Made by a program: the position numbers and the translations under genes
In this document: one piece after another, positions 26,074 through 34,564 of the stretch
How the letters are laid out: every line of letters begins with the position of its first letter
Numbering within the stretch: position 1 is the first letter of the stretch
Notes under the pieces: model-generated
Database searches by the model: none
Told to the model about the DNA's origin: nothing
Seen by the model: only the letters and a program-made list of their open reading frames with translations
DNA from: Betaproteobacteria bacterium SCN2
GTDB lineage: Bacteria > Pseudomonadota > Gammaproteobacteria > Burkholderiales > Thiobacillaceae
DNA length: 64,000 nt
Assembly (NCBI GenBank): GCA_008923285.1
Contig: WBSG01000003.1
Location: forward strand, 62,001 to 126,000
Reading direction: 5' to 3'

Positions 26074-27150
26074 ATGGTTCTCGAAGTCACCTCTATCCTG
26101 CTGGCCATCAGTACGGTCGCGCTTGCGATTTGCGCCCGGCGGTCAAAACGCCAGGCTGAGCGGGCAAGGGCAGACCAGTCGTCGCTGTCGCAGAACCAGC
26201 GCCTGTTCGCCATGCTCACCGAAAGCATGAAGGACGTAATCTGGGTGCTGGACCTGGACACTTTGCGCTTCACCTATGTCAGCCCGTCAGTGAAATATCT
26301 GCGCGGCTTCAGCGCGGAAGAAGTCATGGCCGCTTCGGCGGAAGAATCAATCGTGCCCGAACACCGCGAATACGCCTTCAGCACCATCGCCCGCGAGCTG
26401 GCCGACTTTCGTGCCGGCAGGATCACTTCCGACAATCAGTTTTTCGATGAAGTGATGCAGCCCTGCAAGGACGGCCCCGGCGTCTGGACCGAAGTCAGCA
26501 GCTATTACTGGCTGAACCGCGAAACCGGGCATGCAGAACTGCACGGCGTCAGCCGCAACATCACCCAGCGGCGCAAGGCGGAAGAGCGTATCCGCCACAT
26601 GGCCCATTACGACACGCTTACCGACCTGCCCAATCGCGCGCTGTTCTTCGAACTCGTCGCCAGCGGCCTCTCCCAGGCCAGGCGCCAAAACCGGCGCGCC
26701 GCCCTGCTGTATATCGATCTGGACAATTTCAAGCATGTCAACGACAGCCATGGCCACGACATGGGCGATCTGGTGCTGCAGAAAACCGCGCGCCGCCTGG
26801 TTGCCGTGCTGCGGGAATCGGACGCTGTCGGCCGCATTGGCGGGGACGAATTCGTGGTCCTGCTGAACAATCTCGAAAGCGCGCATGATGCCAGGCAAAC
26901 CGCCGGCAAGATCCTCGACCGGCTCGGCGAGCCGCTGGCCGTGGCCGACCGCGAATTCCACATCGAGGCGAGCATCGGTATCGCGCTCTTTCCCGAGCAT
27001 GGGCAGGACAGCGACGAACTGGCCAGGCATGCCGACATGGCCATGTACCAGGCCAAGCAGGTCGGCCGCAATCAGGTCGCCATGTTCGGCGACGCCGTTT
27101 CCAGAGGCAAATTGTCCGCTGCTTCCTTGCCGCAGCCGACCGCTCGCTGA
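26074..27150 (+). CDS. PAS-GGDEF diguanylate cyclase
   Basis: 358 residues: an N-terminal hydrophobic anchor (2-22), a PAS domain (about 45-165, with D-V-I-W-V-L-D-L-D and a C-terminal G-V-S-R-N-I-T-Q-R-R-K-A-E-E), then a GGDEF domain with active-site G-G-D-E-F at 256-260 and an intact R-x-x-D inhibitory site (R-E-S-D, 247-250). It should make cyclic di-GMP with product inhibition. I chose ATG 26074 (GCGGAG upstream) over 26014, because the extra 20 residues are Arg/Pro-rich and precede the anchor. It is 90 nt after nnrS and 17 nt before a second diguanylate cyclase. Confidence 0.92.
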   Translation: MVLEVTSILLAISTVALAICARRSKRQAERARADQSSLSQNQRLFAMLTESMKDVIWVLDLDTLRFTYVSPSVKYLRGFSAEEVMAASAEESIVPEHREYAFSTIARELADFRAGRITSDNQFFDEVMQPCKDGPGVWTEVSSYYWLNRETGHAELHGVSRNITQRRKAEERIRHMAHYDTLTDLPNRALFFELVASGLSQARRQNRRAALLYIDLDNFKHVNDSHGHDMGDLVLQKTARRLVAVLRESDAVGRIGGDEFVVLLNNLESAHDARQTAGKILDRLGEPLAVADREFHIEASIGIALFPEHGQDSDELARHADMAMYQAKQVGRNQVAMFGDAVSRGKLSAASLPQPTAR

Positions 27151-27167
27151 GCGAGGCTGACGATCGC

Positions 27168-29045
27168 ATGCTGCCGCGCCGCCCGCAACCTGGCTTGTCC
27201 GGTCTGGCGAAATGGCTGGCGCTCGGCATCGCCCTGCTCATTCTGGGCGGGCTGATTTTCGTCAACCTGCAGATCGAGCGCGAACGCACGGGCATGCGCG
27301 AGCAGGAAAGGCTCCTCGCCCAGGCCAAGGTCATCGCCGACAACATGGAATTCCAGTTGACAGCGGCCAGCCACGCACTGACGAGCATACGCAACACACT
27401 CGCCCGGCGCGGAGCCGCCGCCGGCAGGGGCGACATTTCCGGCGATCTCACCTCGCTCAGCAATGCCATGCCCGGCATCCGCACCTTGCTTGTCATTGAC
27501 GCCAGCGGCAAGGCGCTCGCCTCCAACCGCGCCGAACTGGTGGGCACCGACTTGAGCGCCCGCGGCTATTTCCAGACGGTGCGCAAGCAGCCGAACGCGA
27601 ACACGCTCTATGTCAGCCAGCCATTCAGGACCGTGCTCGACGTTTATTCCCTGAATCTCACGCGCATGCTTGCCGGTCCGAACGGCGAGTTCGCCGGCAT
27701 CGTCACCGCCACCGTCGATCCGGAATTCTTCAAAACCGCACTGGATTCGGTGCTGTATGCGCCGGACATGTGGGATGCCATCGTCCATGGCGACGGCCAG
27801 CTGTTGCTGACAGCCCCGGAAAACAAGCCTCTTTACGGCATGGACCAGGCCAGACCAGGCTCGTTCTTCAGCCGCCACCTTGAAAGCGGCCAGACCAGGA
27901 ACGTCTTCACGGGCACCACCTATGCCACGAAGGATGAGCGCATGATGGCCCTGCACACCGTGCGTCCGGCCGCGCTCAACATGGACAAGGCACTCGTGGT
28001 GTCAGCAAGCCGCGAACTGGATGCGATATATGCCACCTGGCGCCACAATGCATTCGCCCAGGGCATGCTCTTTGCCGTGATCTCCCTGATCTCGCTCATG
28101 GGGCTTTACGGCTATCAGGCCAGCAGGCGAGTCCATGAACGTGAAGCACGCGAGGCGCGCATGATGGCCGAGCGCTTCAGCCTGGCACTGGACAAGATCC
28201 CGACCTACATCTACATGAAGGACCGCCAGCGCCGCTACGTTTACGCCAATCGGCCCACCCTGGACTTGTTCAGGGTCTCCGAAGCCGAACTGCGCGGCAG
28301 CGACGACGACCGCTTCTTCCCTCCGGAAACGGCGGCGCATCTGCATGATATCGACACCCGCGTGCTCGAGCATGGCGAGGACACTGCCGAGGAGGTCATT
28401 GCAGAGCAGGCGGACGGCAGCCGCCGGGTCTACTGGGAAATCAAGACGCCGATCTACGAGGACGCCGAGAAGACCCGCATCTGGGGCATCTGCGGCATAT
28501 CGACGGACATCACCGAACACATGGAATTGCTCGAACAGTTGAAAGCGCAGGCAAGCAAGGACTATCTGACCGGCCTTTCCAACCGGCGCCACTTCATGGA
28601 GCGTGGAGAGAACGAACTCGCCCTGGCGAGACGCTACGACCATGCCCTGTCACTCCTCATGATCGACATCGACCATTTCAAGAACATCAATGACAGCCAC
28701 GGCCACAAGGTCGGCGACAGCGTTCTTCAGCAATTGGCGGATATTCTCCGCAGCAGCTTCCGTTCCGTCGACATCATCGGACGCATCGGTGGCGAGGAGT
28801 TTGCGGTTCTGCTGCCCGAAACAGACATTCAACAGGCACAGGAAGTGGCTGAGAGGCTGCGGCTAAGCGTCGAAGGAACGGACCTGAGCCAGGCAACAGG
28901 GCTGCCCTTGCACTTCACCATATCGATCGGCGCAGTGGAACTCGGCAACCGGGAAGTCGGCCTCGGCGGCCTGCTCGACCTGGCCGACGTGGCTCTATAC
29001 CAGGCCAAGCAGACAGGTCGAAACCGGGTGTGCTTCTCGGCCTAG
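27168..29045 (+). CDS. Cache-PAS-GGDEF diguanylate cyclase
   Basis: 625-residue membrane sensor: first helix at about 15-33, a periplasmic double-Cache-like region up to about residue 295, second helix at about 298-318, PAS at about 335-455, GGDEF domain to the end. The active site is G-G-E-E-F at 541-545, with inhibitory R-S-V-D at 532-535. The periplasmic region (T-L-Y-V-S-Q-P-F followed by G-P-N-G-E-F-A-G-I-V) is of the kind that binds small ligands. The start follows the previous cyclase by 17 nt, so the two are likely co-transcribed. The protein at 29243 is a same-length paralogue. The ligand is unknown. Confidence 0.93.
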   Translation: MLPRRPQPGLSGLAKWLALGIALLILGGLIFVNLQIERERTGMREQERLLAQAKVIADNMEFQLTAASHALTSIRNTLARRGAAAGRGDISGDLTSLSNAMPGIRTLLVIDASGKALASNRAELVGTDLSARGYFQTVRKQPNANTLYVSQPFRTVLDVYSLNLTRMLAGPNGEFAGIVTATVDPEFFKTALDSVLYAPDMWDAIVHGDGQLLLTAPENKPLYGMDQARPGSFFSRHLESGQTRNVFTGTTYATKDERMMALHTVRPAALNMDKALVVSASRELDAIYATWRHNAFAQGMLFAVISLISLMGLYGYQASRRVHEREAREARMMAERFSLALDKIPTYIYMKDRQRRYVYANRPTLDLFRVSEAELRGSDDDRFFPPETAAHLHDIDTRVLEHGEDTAEEVIAEQADGSRRVYWEIKTPIYEDAEKTRIWGICGISTDITEHMELLEQLKAQASKDYLTGLSNRRHFMERGENELALARRYDHALSLLMIDIDHFKNINDSHGHKVGDSVLQQLADILRSSFRSVDIIGRIGGEEFAVLLPETDIQQAQEVAERLRLSVEGTDLSQATGLPLHFTISIGAVELGNREVGLGGLLDLADVALYQAKQTGRNRVCFSA

Positions 29046-29189
29046 CGCGTTCTGGCACGGCCAGCCCGCCCTTCATTTCCGCCATGACTGGCGGGGCCGG
29101 CCCAGGGTGGCCGAAAAACCACGCTGAACCGTCGCAGCCATATAAACTGTGCTGAACGGCCATAGACTGCCACCGGTAGATACGTGGAC

Positions 29190-29219
29190 GTCGCAACCCA
29201 GTCACTGGCCAGTTGCGAC
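29190..29219. other. Hairpin in the leader of the third diguanylate cyclase gene
   Basis: GTCGCAAC (29190-29197) pairs perfectly with GTTGCGAC (29212-29219), and an inner CCAGT-C-ACTGG nests inside the loop. It ends 23 nt before the ATG at 29243, so it could affect translation or stop the upstream transcript. No T-run follows. The rest of the 197-nt gap shows no other clear feature. Confidence 0.6.
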
Positions 29220-29242
29220 TAACCCTGACAGCGTGGCTCAAC

Positions 29243-31120
29243 ATGACCGAACCGCACCCATTCAGCAAGAAATCCGCCCTGCCCTGGCTGGCACTCGTCG
29301 CAACGCTGTTCGTCCTGTGCGGCGTGATCGTCCTCAATCTGTATTTTGAGCGCGAGCGCACGAAGTCTTGGGAAGAGGACAGGCTGTCGGCAAAGGCGAA
29401 GGTCGTTGCCGACAATCTGGAAGAGCGGATCGCCAGCATCAATCAAGCGCTATTGAGCATACGCAGCGAAATTTCCGGCGAGAGGACCACGCTGGCCATT
29501 CTGCAGGCCAGCCTGCACATCAACTCCCTGAGCCGCGCGCTGCCTGGGGTAAACGGCCTCAGCGTGGTAGATGCTGAAGGCATGGTAGTCGCCACCAGCC
29601 GCTCTGATCTGGCCGGCGCAGACCTGAGGCATCGCCATCATTTCAAGGTCATCAAACAGCAGGCAGCCCCCGACATCCTGTATGTCAGTCCGCCATTTCT
29701 GTCCATGACCGACCAGAACGGATTGAGCATATCGCGCATGATTCCGGGGCCACGCGGAGAGTTCGCAGGCATCGTTTCCGCAACCATCGATCCGAGCTAT
29801 TTCAAGACCCTCATGTCATCAGTACTGTATGCAGACGATGTGTGGAGCGCCATCGTCCATGGCAACGGCCAGTTGTTTCTGATGGAGCCAAGGCAGAAAG
29901 TCGATCCGGGGGTGAATCTGGCCCAGCCCGGCTCCCTCTTCATGCGGCACCGCGACAACGGCCAGACGGCAACGGTATTGACGGGGTTCTTCCAGGCGAC
30001 GGGAGAGGAACGCATGCTGGCACAGCGGACCATCAATCCTTCAGCCCTCGGAATGAGCGAGCCTCTGGTAGTGGCGGTGAGCCGCGACCTTGATGCCATA
30101 TTCCAACCCTGGCAGCGCAATGCCTTGATGCAAGCCATGCTGTTCTGCATCCTCGTGCTGGTTTCCAGCATCGGCCTTCATAGCTATCAGCGCCGTCAAA
30201 AAAGACTTGAGCTGGCCGCTGCCGAAGCCCGCGCCATTGTCGGTCGCCTGAACATGGCGCTGGACCGAATTCCCACTTTCATCTACATGAAGGACCGCCA
30301 GCACCGCTATGTATATGCAAACAGGCCGACGCTGGAATTGTTCAATGTTGCATATGAAGACCTGCACGGCATCGACGACAGCGGGCTCTTTCCTGCCGAC
30401 GCGGCAGCCCGCCTGCGCGAAATCGACACGCGCGTCCTGGAATATGGCGAAGACACCGCCGGGGAAGTCGTTATCCCGCTGCCTGATGGCAGCGAGCGCG
30501 TTTTCTGGGAAATCAAGACGCCGATCTATGAGGATGCGGACAAGACCCGCATCTGGGGGCTCTGCGGCATTTCCACCGACATAACGGGACACAAGGAACT
30601 GCTTGAGAAGTTCAAGCTCGAGGCCCACATGGATTACCTGACCGGCCTTGCCAACCGGCGCCGCTTCGTGAATCGCGGAGAGTCCGCCCTTGCCCAGGCA
30701 AAGCGGTTCTTGCGTCCGCTGTCCCTGCTCATGATCGACATCGATCATTTCAAGAAGGTCAACGATACCCACGGCCACAAAATCGGCGACCTCGTTCTGC
30801 AGCAGATGGCCGGCATGCTGCGCAGCAGCTTTCGCACCGTGGACATCATTGGCCGCATCGGCGGCGAGGAATTTGCGGTACTGATGCCCGAAACCGGTTC
30901 TGCCCGGGCGGCCGAAGCGGCGGAGCGCCTGAGGCAAACCGTCGCCGACGCCGACCTCAGCGCAGCGACCGGCCTGCCCCTGCGCATCACGGTCTCGGTC
31001 GGGGTCTCTGCCCTTAACGGCGAGGACATCAGCCTGGACAGGCTGATGGAGATCGCCGACAGGGCGCTCTACGACGCCAAGCAGGGCGGCAGGAACAAGG
31101 TCTGCGTCGCGGACAGCTAG
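29243..31120 (+). CDS. Cache-PAS-GGDEF diguanylate cyclase (paralogue)
   Basis: 625 residues, the same length and layout as the protein at 27168: membrane helix at about 16-36, periplasmic Cache-like region, second helix near 295-315, PAS, GGDEF. The active site is G-G-E-E-F at 540-544 and the inhibitory R-T-V-D at 531-534. Long stretches of PAS and GGDEF are alike (F-I-Y-M-K-D-R-Q, V-Y-A-N-R-P-T-L, W-E-I-K-T-P-I-Y-E-D), while the periplasmic part is more diverged. I chose ATG 29243 because it gives the matching length; a 29213 start adds ten residues. It is probably a tandem gene duplication with altered sensing. Confidence 0.93.
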   Translation: MTEPHPFSKKSALPWLALVATLFVLCGVIVLNLYFERERTKSWEEDRLSAKAKVVADNLEERIASINQALLSIRSEISGERTTLAILQASLHINSLSRALPGVNGLSVVDAEGMVVATSRSDLAGADLRHRHHFKVIKQQAAPDILYVSPPFLSMTDQNGLSISRMIPGPRGEFAGIVSATIDPSYFKTLMSSVLYADDVWSAIVHGNGQLFLMEPRQKVDPGVNLAQPGSLFMRHRDNGQTATVLTGFFQATGEERMLAQRTINPSALGMSEPLVVAVSRDLDAIFQPWQRNALMQAMLFCILVLVSSIGLHSYQRRQKRLELAAAEARAIVGRLNMALDRIPTFIYMKDRQHRYVYANRPTLELFNVAYEDLHGIDDSGLFPADAAARLREIDTRVLEYGEDTAGEVVIPLPDGSERVFWEIKTPIYEDADKTRIWGLCGISTDITGHKELLEKFKLEAHMDYLTGLANRRRFVNRGESALAQAKRFLRPLSLLMIDIDHFKKVNDTHGHKIGDLVLQQMAGMLRSSFRTVDIIGRIGGEEFAVLMPETGSARAAEAAERLRQTVADADLSAATGLPLRITVSVGVSALNGEDISLDRLMEIADRALYDAKQGGRNKVCVADS

Positions 31121-31163
31121 CTCTACGCGACAGGCGCCCTCAAGCGGCAGGCAGTTCGATCAG

Positions 31164-32033
31164 CTATTGCGCCGAGGCCCTGGCAAGCTTCGTCTTCAGT
31201 TCCGTCATGACTGCCGCAGCCGCCCTTTCCCCCTCCAGAATGGCAAGGTGCCTGTCCTCGAAACTGGTACTGCTCACCGCCGCCGTCTTCGGCCTGATGA
31301 CGATGTCGGCACTTTTCAGTTCGTGCTGGCTGAGCGTGTGGCCCATGATGGCGAAGGTCTGCAGCAGCACGTCCAGCGTGCCTGTCGGCGTCTCGCGACG
31401 GCTCACGTTGGAGATGTCCACGGCAATGATGAAATCCGCGCCCATCGCGCGCGCCGGCTGCACCGGCACCGGCGAGGCGAGCCCGCCGTCGACGTACTCG
31501 CGGCCGCTGATCTCGACGGGCCGGAACACGCCCGGCACGGCGCTGGACGCCCGCACCGCCATGCCCGTGTTGCCCTGGCGGAACACCACCATCTCGCCGC
31601 TTTTAAGATCGGTGGCGACGATGCCCAGCGCCCTGGGCATTTTCTGGATGGGCAGGCCCCTCGCCTTCTGATTGATGAATTCCTGCAGCGCTTCACCCTT
31701 CAGCACGCCGCGGTTTGGCAGAGTCCAGTCCGCGACCATGTCCTCCTGCATCTCCAGCGCCAGCCTCTGCAGATCGAAACCCTTCATGCCCGAGGCATAC
31801 AGCGCCCCCACCACCGAGCCGGCGCTGGTGCCCACCACCATGTCCGGCACGATGCCCTGCGCCTCCAGCGCCTTGATCACGCCAATGTGGGCGAATCCCC
31901 GTGCCGCGCCGCCGCCCAGCACCAGGGCGATCTTGAGCGCGGGCTTCGGCGCCACGGCTGGCGGCGGCGCGGGCGGCGGGGTTGCACAGGACGAGAGGAG
32001 CGTGGCGAGGAAAAGGACGGAGAGAAAGCGCAT
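31164..32033 (-). CDS. Patatin-like phospholipase, predicted lipoprotein
   Basis: 289-residue serine hydrolase of the patatin/RssA type. The oxyanion-hole loop G-G-G-A-A-R-G is at 40-46, the nucleophile in G-T-S-A-G (Ser70), and the catalytic Asp in D-G-G (Asp182), forming the Ser-Asp dyad. The start at 32033 gives a lipoprotein signal peptide ending in L-S-S-C with Cys16 as lipidation site, then a Pro/Ala spacer. Longer starts (32048, 32144) spoil this. It is convergent with the diguanylate cyclase gene and divergent from the OmpA-family gene across a 168-nt gap. The substrate is unknown. Confidence 0.92.
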   Translation of the reverse strand: MRFLSVLFLATLLSSCATPPPAPPPAVAPKPALKIALVLGGGAARGFAHIGVIKALEAQGIVPDMVVGTSAGSVVGALYASGMKGFDLQRLALEMQEDMVADWTLPNRGVLKGEALQEFINQKARGLPIQKMPRALGIVATDLKSGEMVVFRQGNTGMAVRASSAVPGVFRPVEISGREYVDGGLASPVPVQPARAMGADFIIAVDISNVSRRETPTGTLDVLLQTFAIMGHTLSQHELKSADIVIRPKTAAVSSTSFEDRHLAILEGERAAAAVMTELKTKLARASAQ

Positions 32034-32201
32034 GGCAAAGACAGGCATCCAGACAGGGAGCGAATTATCCCCCGTAGCGAAACAATCGGATAGCCTGCCG
32101 CCCTGCAGTAACAAGACTCGGTGCCAAGTTCGAGTGCACACCAATCCGATCGGTCTTTTTGGCTATACTGAAAAGGTCTTCAACAGCACTGGAGTTGTCT
32201 C

Positions 32202-32855
32202 ATGAAAAAGATCATCGGTTCACTTGCCGCCATTGCATTCGGCCTTGCCGGCTGCGCCAACATGAGCGAAACGCAAAAAACCACCGGCACCGGCGCGGCA
32301 ATCGGCGCGGTTGCGGGCGGGGTCATCGGCGCCGCGACCGGCGATGGCGGCGGCAAGCGCGCCGCGACCGGTGCGGCAATCGGCGCCGCCGTCGGCGCCG
32401 GCGGCGGCTATTTGTGGTCTAAGCACATGGAGCAACAGAAGAAGGAGATGGAACAGGCCACCCAGGGAACCGGCGTGAGCGTCACTCAGACCGCCGACAA
32501 CCAGCTCAAGCTCGACATTCCGAGCGATGTCTCCTTCGATACCGGCCGCTACGACATCAAGCCGAACCTGCAGCCGATCCTCGACCGCTTCGCCACCACT
32601 CTCAATCAGAATCCGGTCACGAGGGTGACCATCATCGGCCACACGGACAGCACCGGCACGGATGCCATCAATAATCCGCTCTCGGTCAACCGTGCCGCGG
32701 CGACCCGCGATTACCTCGTTGCCCGCGGGGTGGCCTCGAATCGCATCTCCATCGACGGCCGCGGCGCGCGTGAACCGATCGCCGACAACTCCACGGCAGA
32801 TGGCCGCAGCAAGAACCGTCGTGTCGAGATTTTCGTTGCCGAACCTGCTCGCTGA
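32202..32855 (+). CDS. OmpA-family lipoprotein with glycine zipper
   Basis: 217 residues: lipoprotein signal peptide with lipidation Cys18 (F-G-L-A-G-C), a glycine-zipper segment at about 28-66 (repeats of G-A-A-I-G-A), a short coiled-coil-like charged stretch (K-H-M-E-Q-Q-K-K-E-M-E-Q), and a C-terminal OmpA peptidoglycan-binding domain at about 95-213 with the T-I-I-G-H-T-D-S-T-G and N-R-R-V-E-I motifs. It probably links the outer membrane to peptidoglycan (YiaD-like). A TATACT hexamer at 32164-32169 is a possible -10. No partner genes adjoin it. Confidence 0.92.
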   Translation: MKKIIGSLAAIAFGLAGCANMSETQKTTGTGAAIGAVAGGVIGAATGDGGGKRAATGAAIGAAVGAGGGYLWSKHMEQQKKEMEQATQGTGVSVTQTADNQLKLDIPSDVSFDTGRYDIKPNLQPILDRFATTLNQNPVTRVTIIGHTDSTGTDAINNPLSVNRAAATRDYLVARGVASNRISIDGRGAREPIADNSTADGRSKNRRVEIFVAEPAR

Positions 32856-32903
32856 CGACGATCATCAGGCAATCCGGCAGAACCATGCCGGGCTGCCCTC
32901 CTT

Positions 32904-32960
32904 CGTGCGCGACGGACCTGCCGCGACGGACCTGCCGCGACGGACCTGCCGTGGCGCACG
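32904..32960. repeat. Three 14-bp tandem repeats inside a short inverted repeat
   Basis: GACGGACCTGCCGC is repeated exactly at 32911-32924 and 32925-32938 and with a final-base change at 32939-32952. The array is bracketed by CGTGCGC (32904-32910) and GCGCACG (32954-32960). It lies in the 166-nt gap between the OmpA-family gene and the nirN 3' end (convergent genes). Replication slippage is the simplest origin. Confidence 0.8.
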
Positions 32961-33021
32961 AGGATTCAGCAGTGCCAGTCCCACCCGACTACAAGTAGCG
33001 CTGGCAGGCAGCGTTCTCCGG

Positions 33022-34563
33022 CTAATGGCTCGTCCCTGAAGACAGCCGCGTCTTGTTCCACACGTTGTACTTGCCCACCGGCTTCTTCATGGGCAGGCGC
33101 TTCACTTCCTTCAGCGTGGCGGCGTCGTAGATCACCAGCGCGCCGTCCATTTCCCAGATGCTGACCAGGGCGTATTTGCCATAACGATCGAACTCGACGT
33201 GGGTGGAAGCCTTGCCAGGGATCGGGCGTAGCGTGGCGGCGATTTCCAGGCTGCGCTTGTCGATGACGTGCATGGCGTCGCGGTTGGGGCCGGAGAACAC
33301 GTCGACCCAGGCATAAGGGGTGTTCTCGTGGCTGCGCAGGAAAAAGCCGGGGCCCTGGGTAGGAATTTCCCTGATCGTCTGCCAGGTCTTCATGTCGATG
33401 ACGGTGACCATGGGGTCCTTGAGGTTGGGCGTGGCCATGACTTCGCGACCCTGATAGTCCCAGATGATGCCGGAGCCCAGATGCGGCATGCCGTGCAGGT
33501 CGGTCTCGCCGATCTTGCGGCGCACGTCGAGGTTGACGACCTGGCCCCTGGCGGCATCGCGCGAGGCGCCGATGATGAGCTTGTAGTCGGCATCGAAGAA
33601 GAAATCGTCGAGGATGTTGTCGAGCGGGATGGTGCGCACCGGCAAGATGTCCTTTTCCGGGTGCCCCTCGCCGTATTGCCAGTCGTGCACCAGGCCGCGG
33701 TAGACCTTGCCGCCCTTGGCCTCGTCGTAGACGATTTCCCAGGCCTCGGGAATGTCCTTCAGTGCGGCGATGAAGCTGCCGCGCGGGCGCGCGTCGTACA
33801 CCGCCGACACGCGCGAGCTCTTGCCGTTCGCGCCGACCACGGGAATGACCTTGACCAGGCTGAGATCCTCCGCGTTCAAGGCGACCAGCGTATGCGGCAG
33901 GTAGTTTGCCACCATCACCGTGCGCCCATCGGAAGACACCGCGAGGTTGCGGGTGTTGAGGCCGGCGCGAATCTCGGCCACCGGCTTCAGGTTCCACAAG
34001 TCGTACTTGGTGACCCAGCCGTCGCGCGAGGCCCAATAAACATAGCGCCCCTCGAAGGTGAACTTGGGGCCGCCGTGCAGGGCATAGCGGGTGGGGAATC
34101 GGTGGATGACTTCGAGCTTGTCGCCGTCCAGCACGGAGATGTGGTTGTCGCCCGCCTCCACCACCAGAAAGACATTGAGGTGGTCGGCCTTGAATACGGG
34201 TTTTTCCTGGAAGCCGGCTGTATCGAACCTGATCTGCGAGGCCTTGATGTCGGCTTCGCGCCAGCTTGGCGGCGTGGCCAGCGGCTGGTAGATCCAGTCC
34301 GCGAGCTGTCTGATCTCCTCGGTCGAAAGCTTGTCCGCATAGCCCGGCATCTGGGTGGCGACGCGGCCCTGAGCGATGACTTCCATGGCCTCGGCCTTTT
34401 TCAGGCGCGCGAGCGACTCGGGCAGGAGCGCCGGCGCCATCGCCCCCATGCGGTTTTCGCCGTGGCAGGCGAGGCAATGGGTCTGGTAGTTTTCCTGCGC
34501 CGTGGGCGCAGCCAGGGTGATTGCGGGGGCCAGGAAAAGCCCCAGCAGCAGGGTGCGCAGCAT
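33022..34563 (-). CDS. nirN: NirN, dihydro-heme d1 dehydrogenase (cytochrome cd1 paralogue)
   Basis: 513-residue periplasmic protein: signal peptide at residues 1-18, cytochrome c domain with C-L-A-C-H at 30-34, then an eight-bladed d1-type beta-propeller. It is a paralogue of NirS and catalyses the last step of heme d1 synthesis, oxidation of dihydro-d1 to d1, before transfer to NirS. It differs from NirS in the shorter N-terminal region and lack of the G-G-G-G stretch. It starts 1 nt downstream of the nirJ stop and is the last gene of the nir operon. Confidence 0.93.
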   Translation of the reverse strand: MLRTLLLGLFLAPAITLAAPTAQENYQTHCLACHGENRMGAMAPALLPESLARLKKAEAMEVIAQGRVATQMPGYADKLSTEEIRQLADWIYQPLATPPSWREADIKASQIRFDTAGFQEKPVFKADHLNVFLVVEAGDNHISVLDGDKLEVIHRFPTRYALHGGPKFTFEGRYVYWASRDGWVTKYDLWNLKPVAEIRAGLNTRNLAVSSDGRTVMVANYLPHTLVALNAEDLSLVKVIPVVGANGKSSRVSAVYDARPRGSFIAALKDIPEAWEIVYDEAKGGKVYRGLVHDWQYGEGHPEKDILPVRTIPLDNILDDFFFDADYKLIIGASRDAARGQVVNLDVRRKIGETDLHGMPHLGSGIIWDYQGREVMATPNLKDPMVTVIDMKTWQTIREIPTQGPGFFLRSHENTPYAWVDVFSGPNRDAMHVIDKRSLEIAATLRPIPGKASTHVEFDRYGKYALVSIWEMDGALVIYDAATLKEVKRLPMKKPVGKYNVWNKTRLSSGTSH

Positions 34564-34564
34564 G

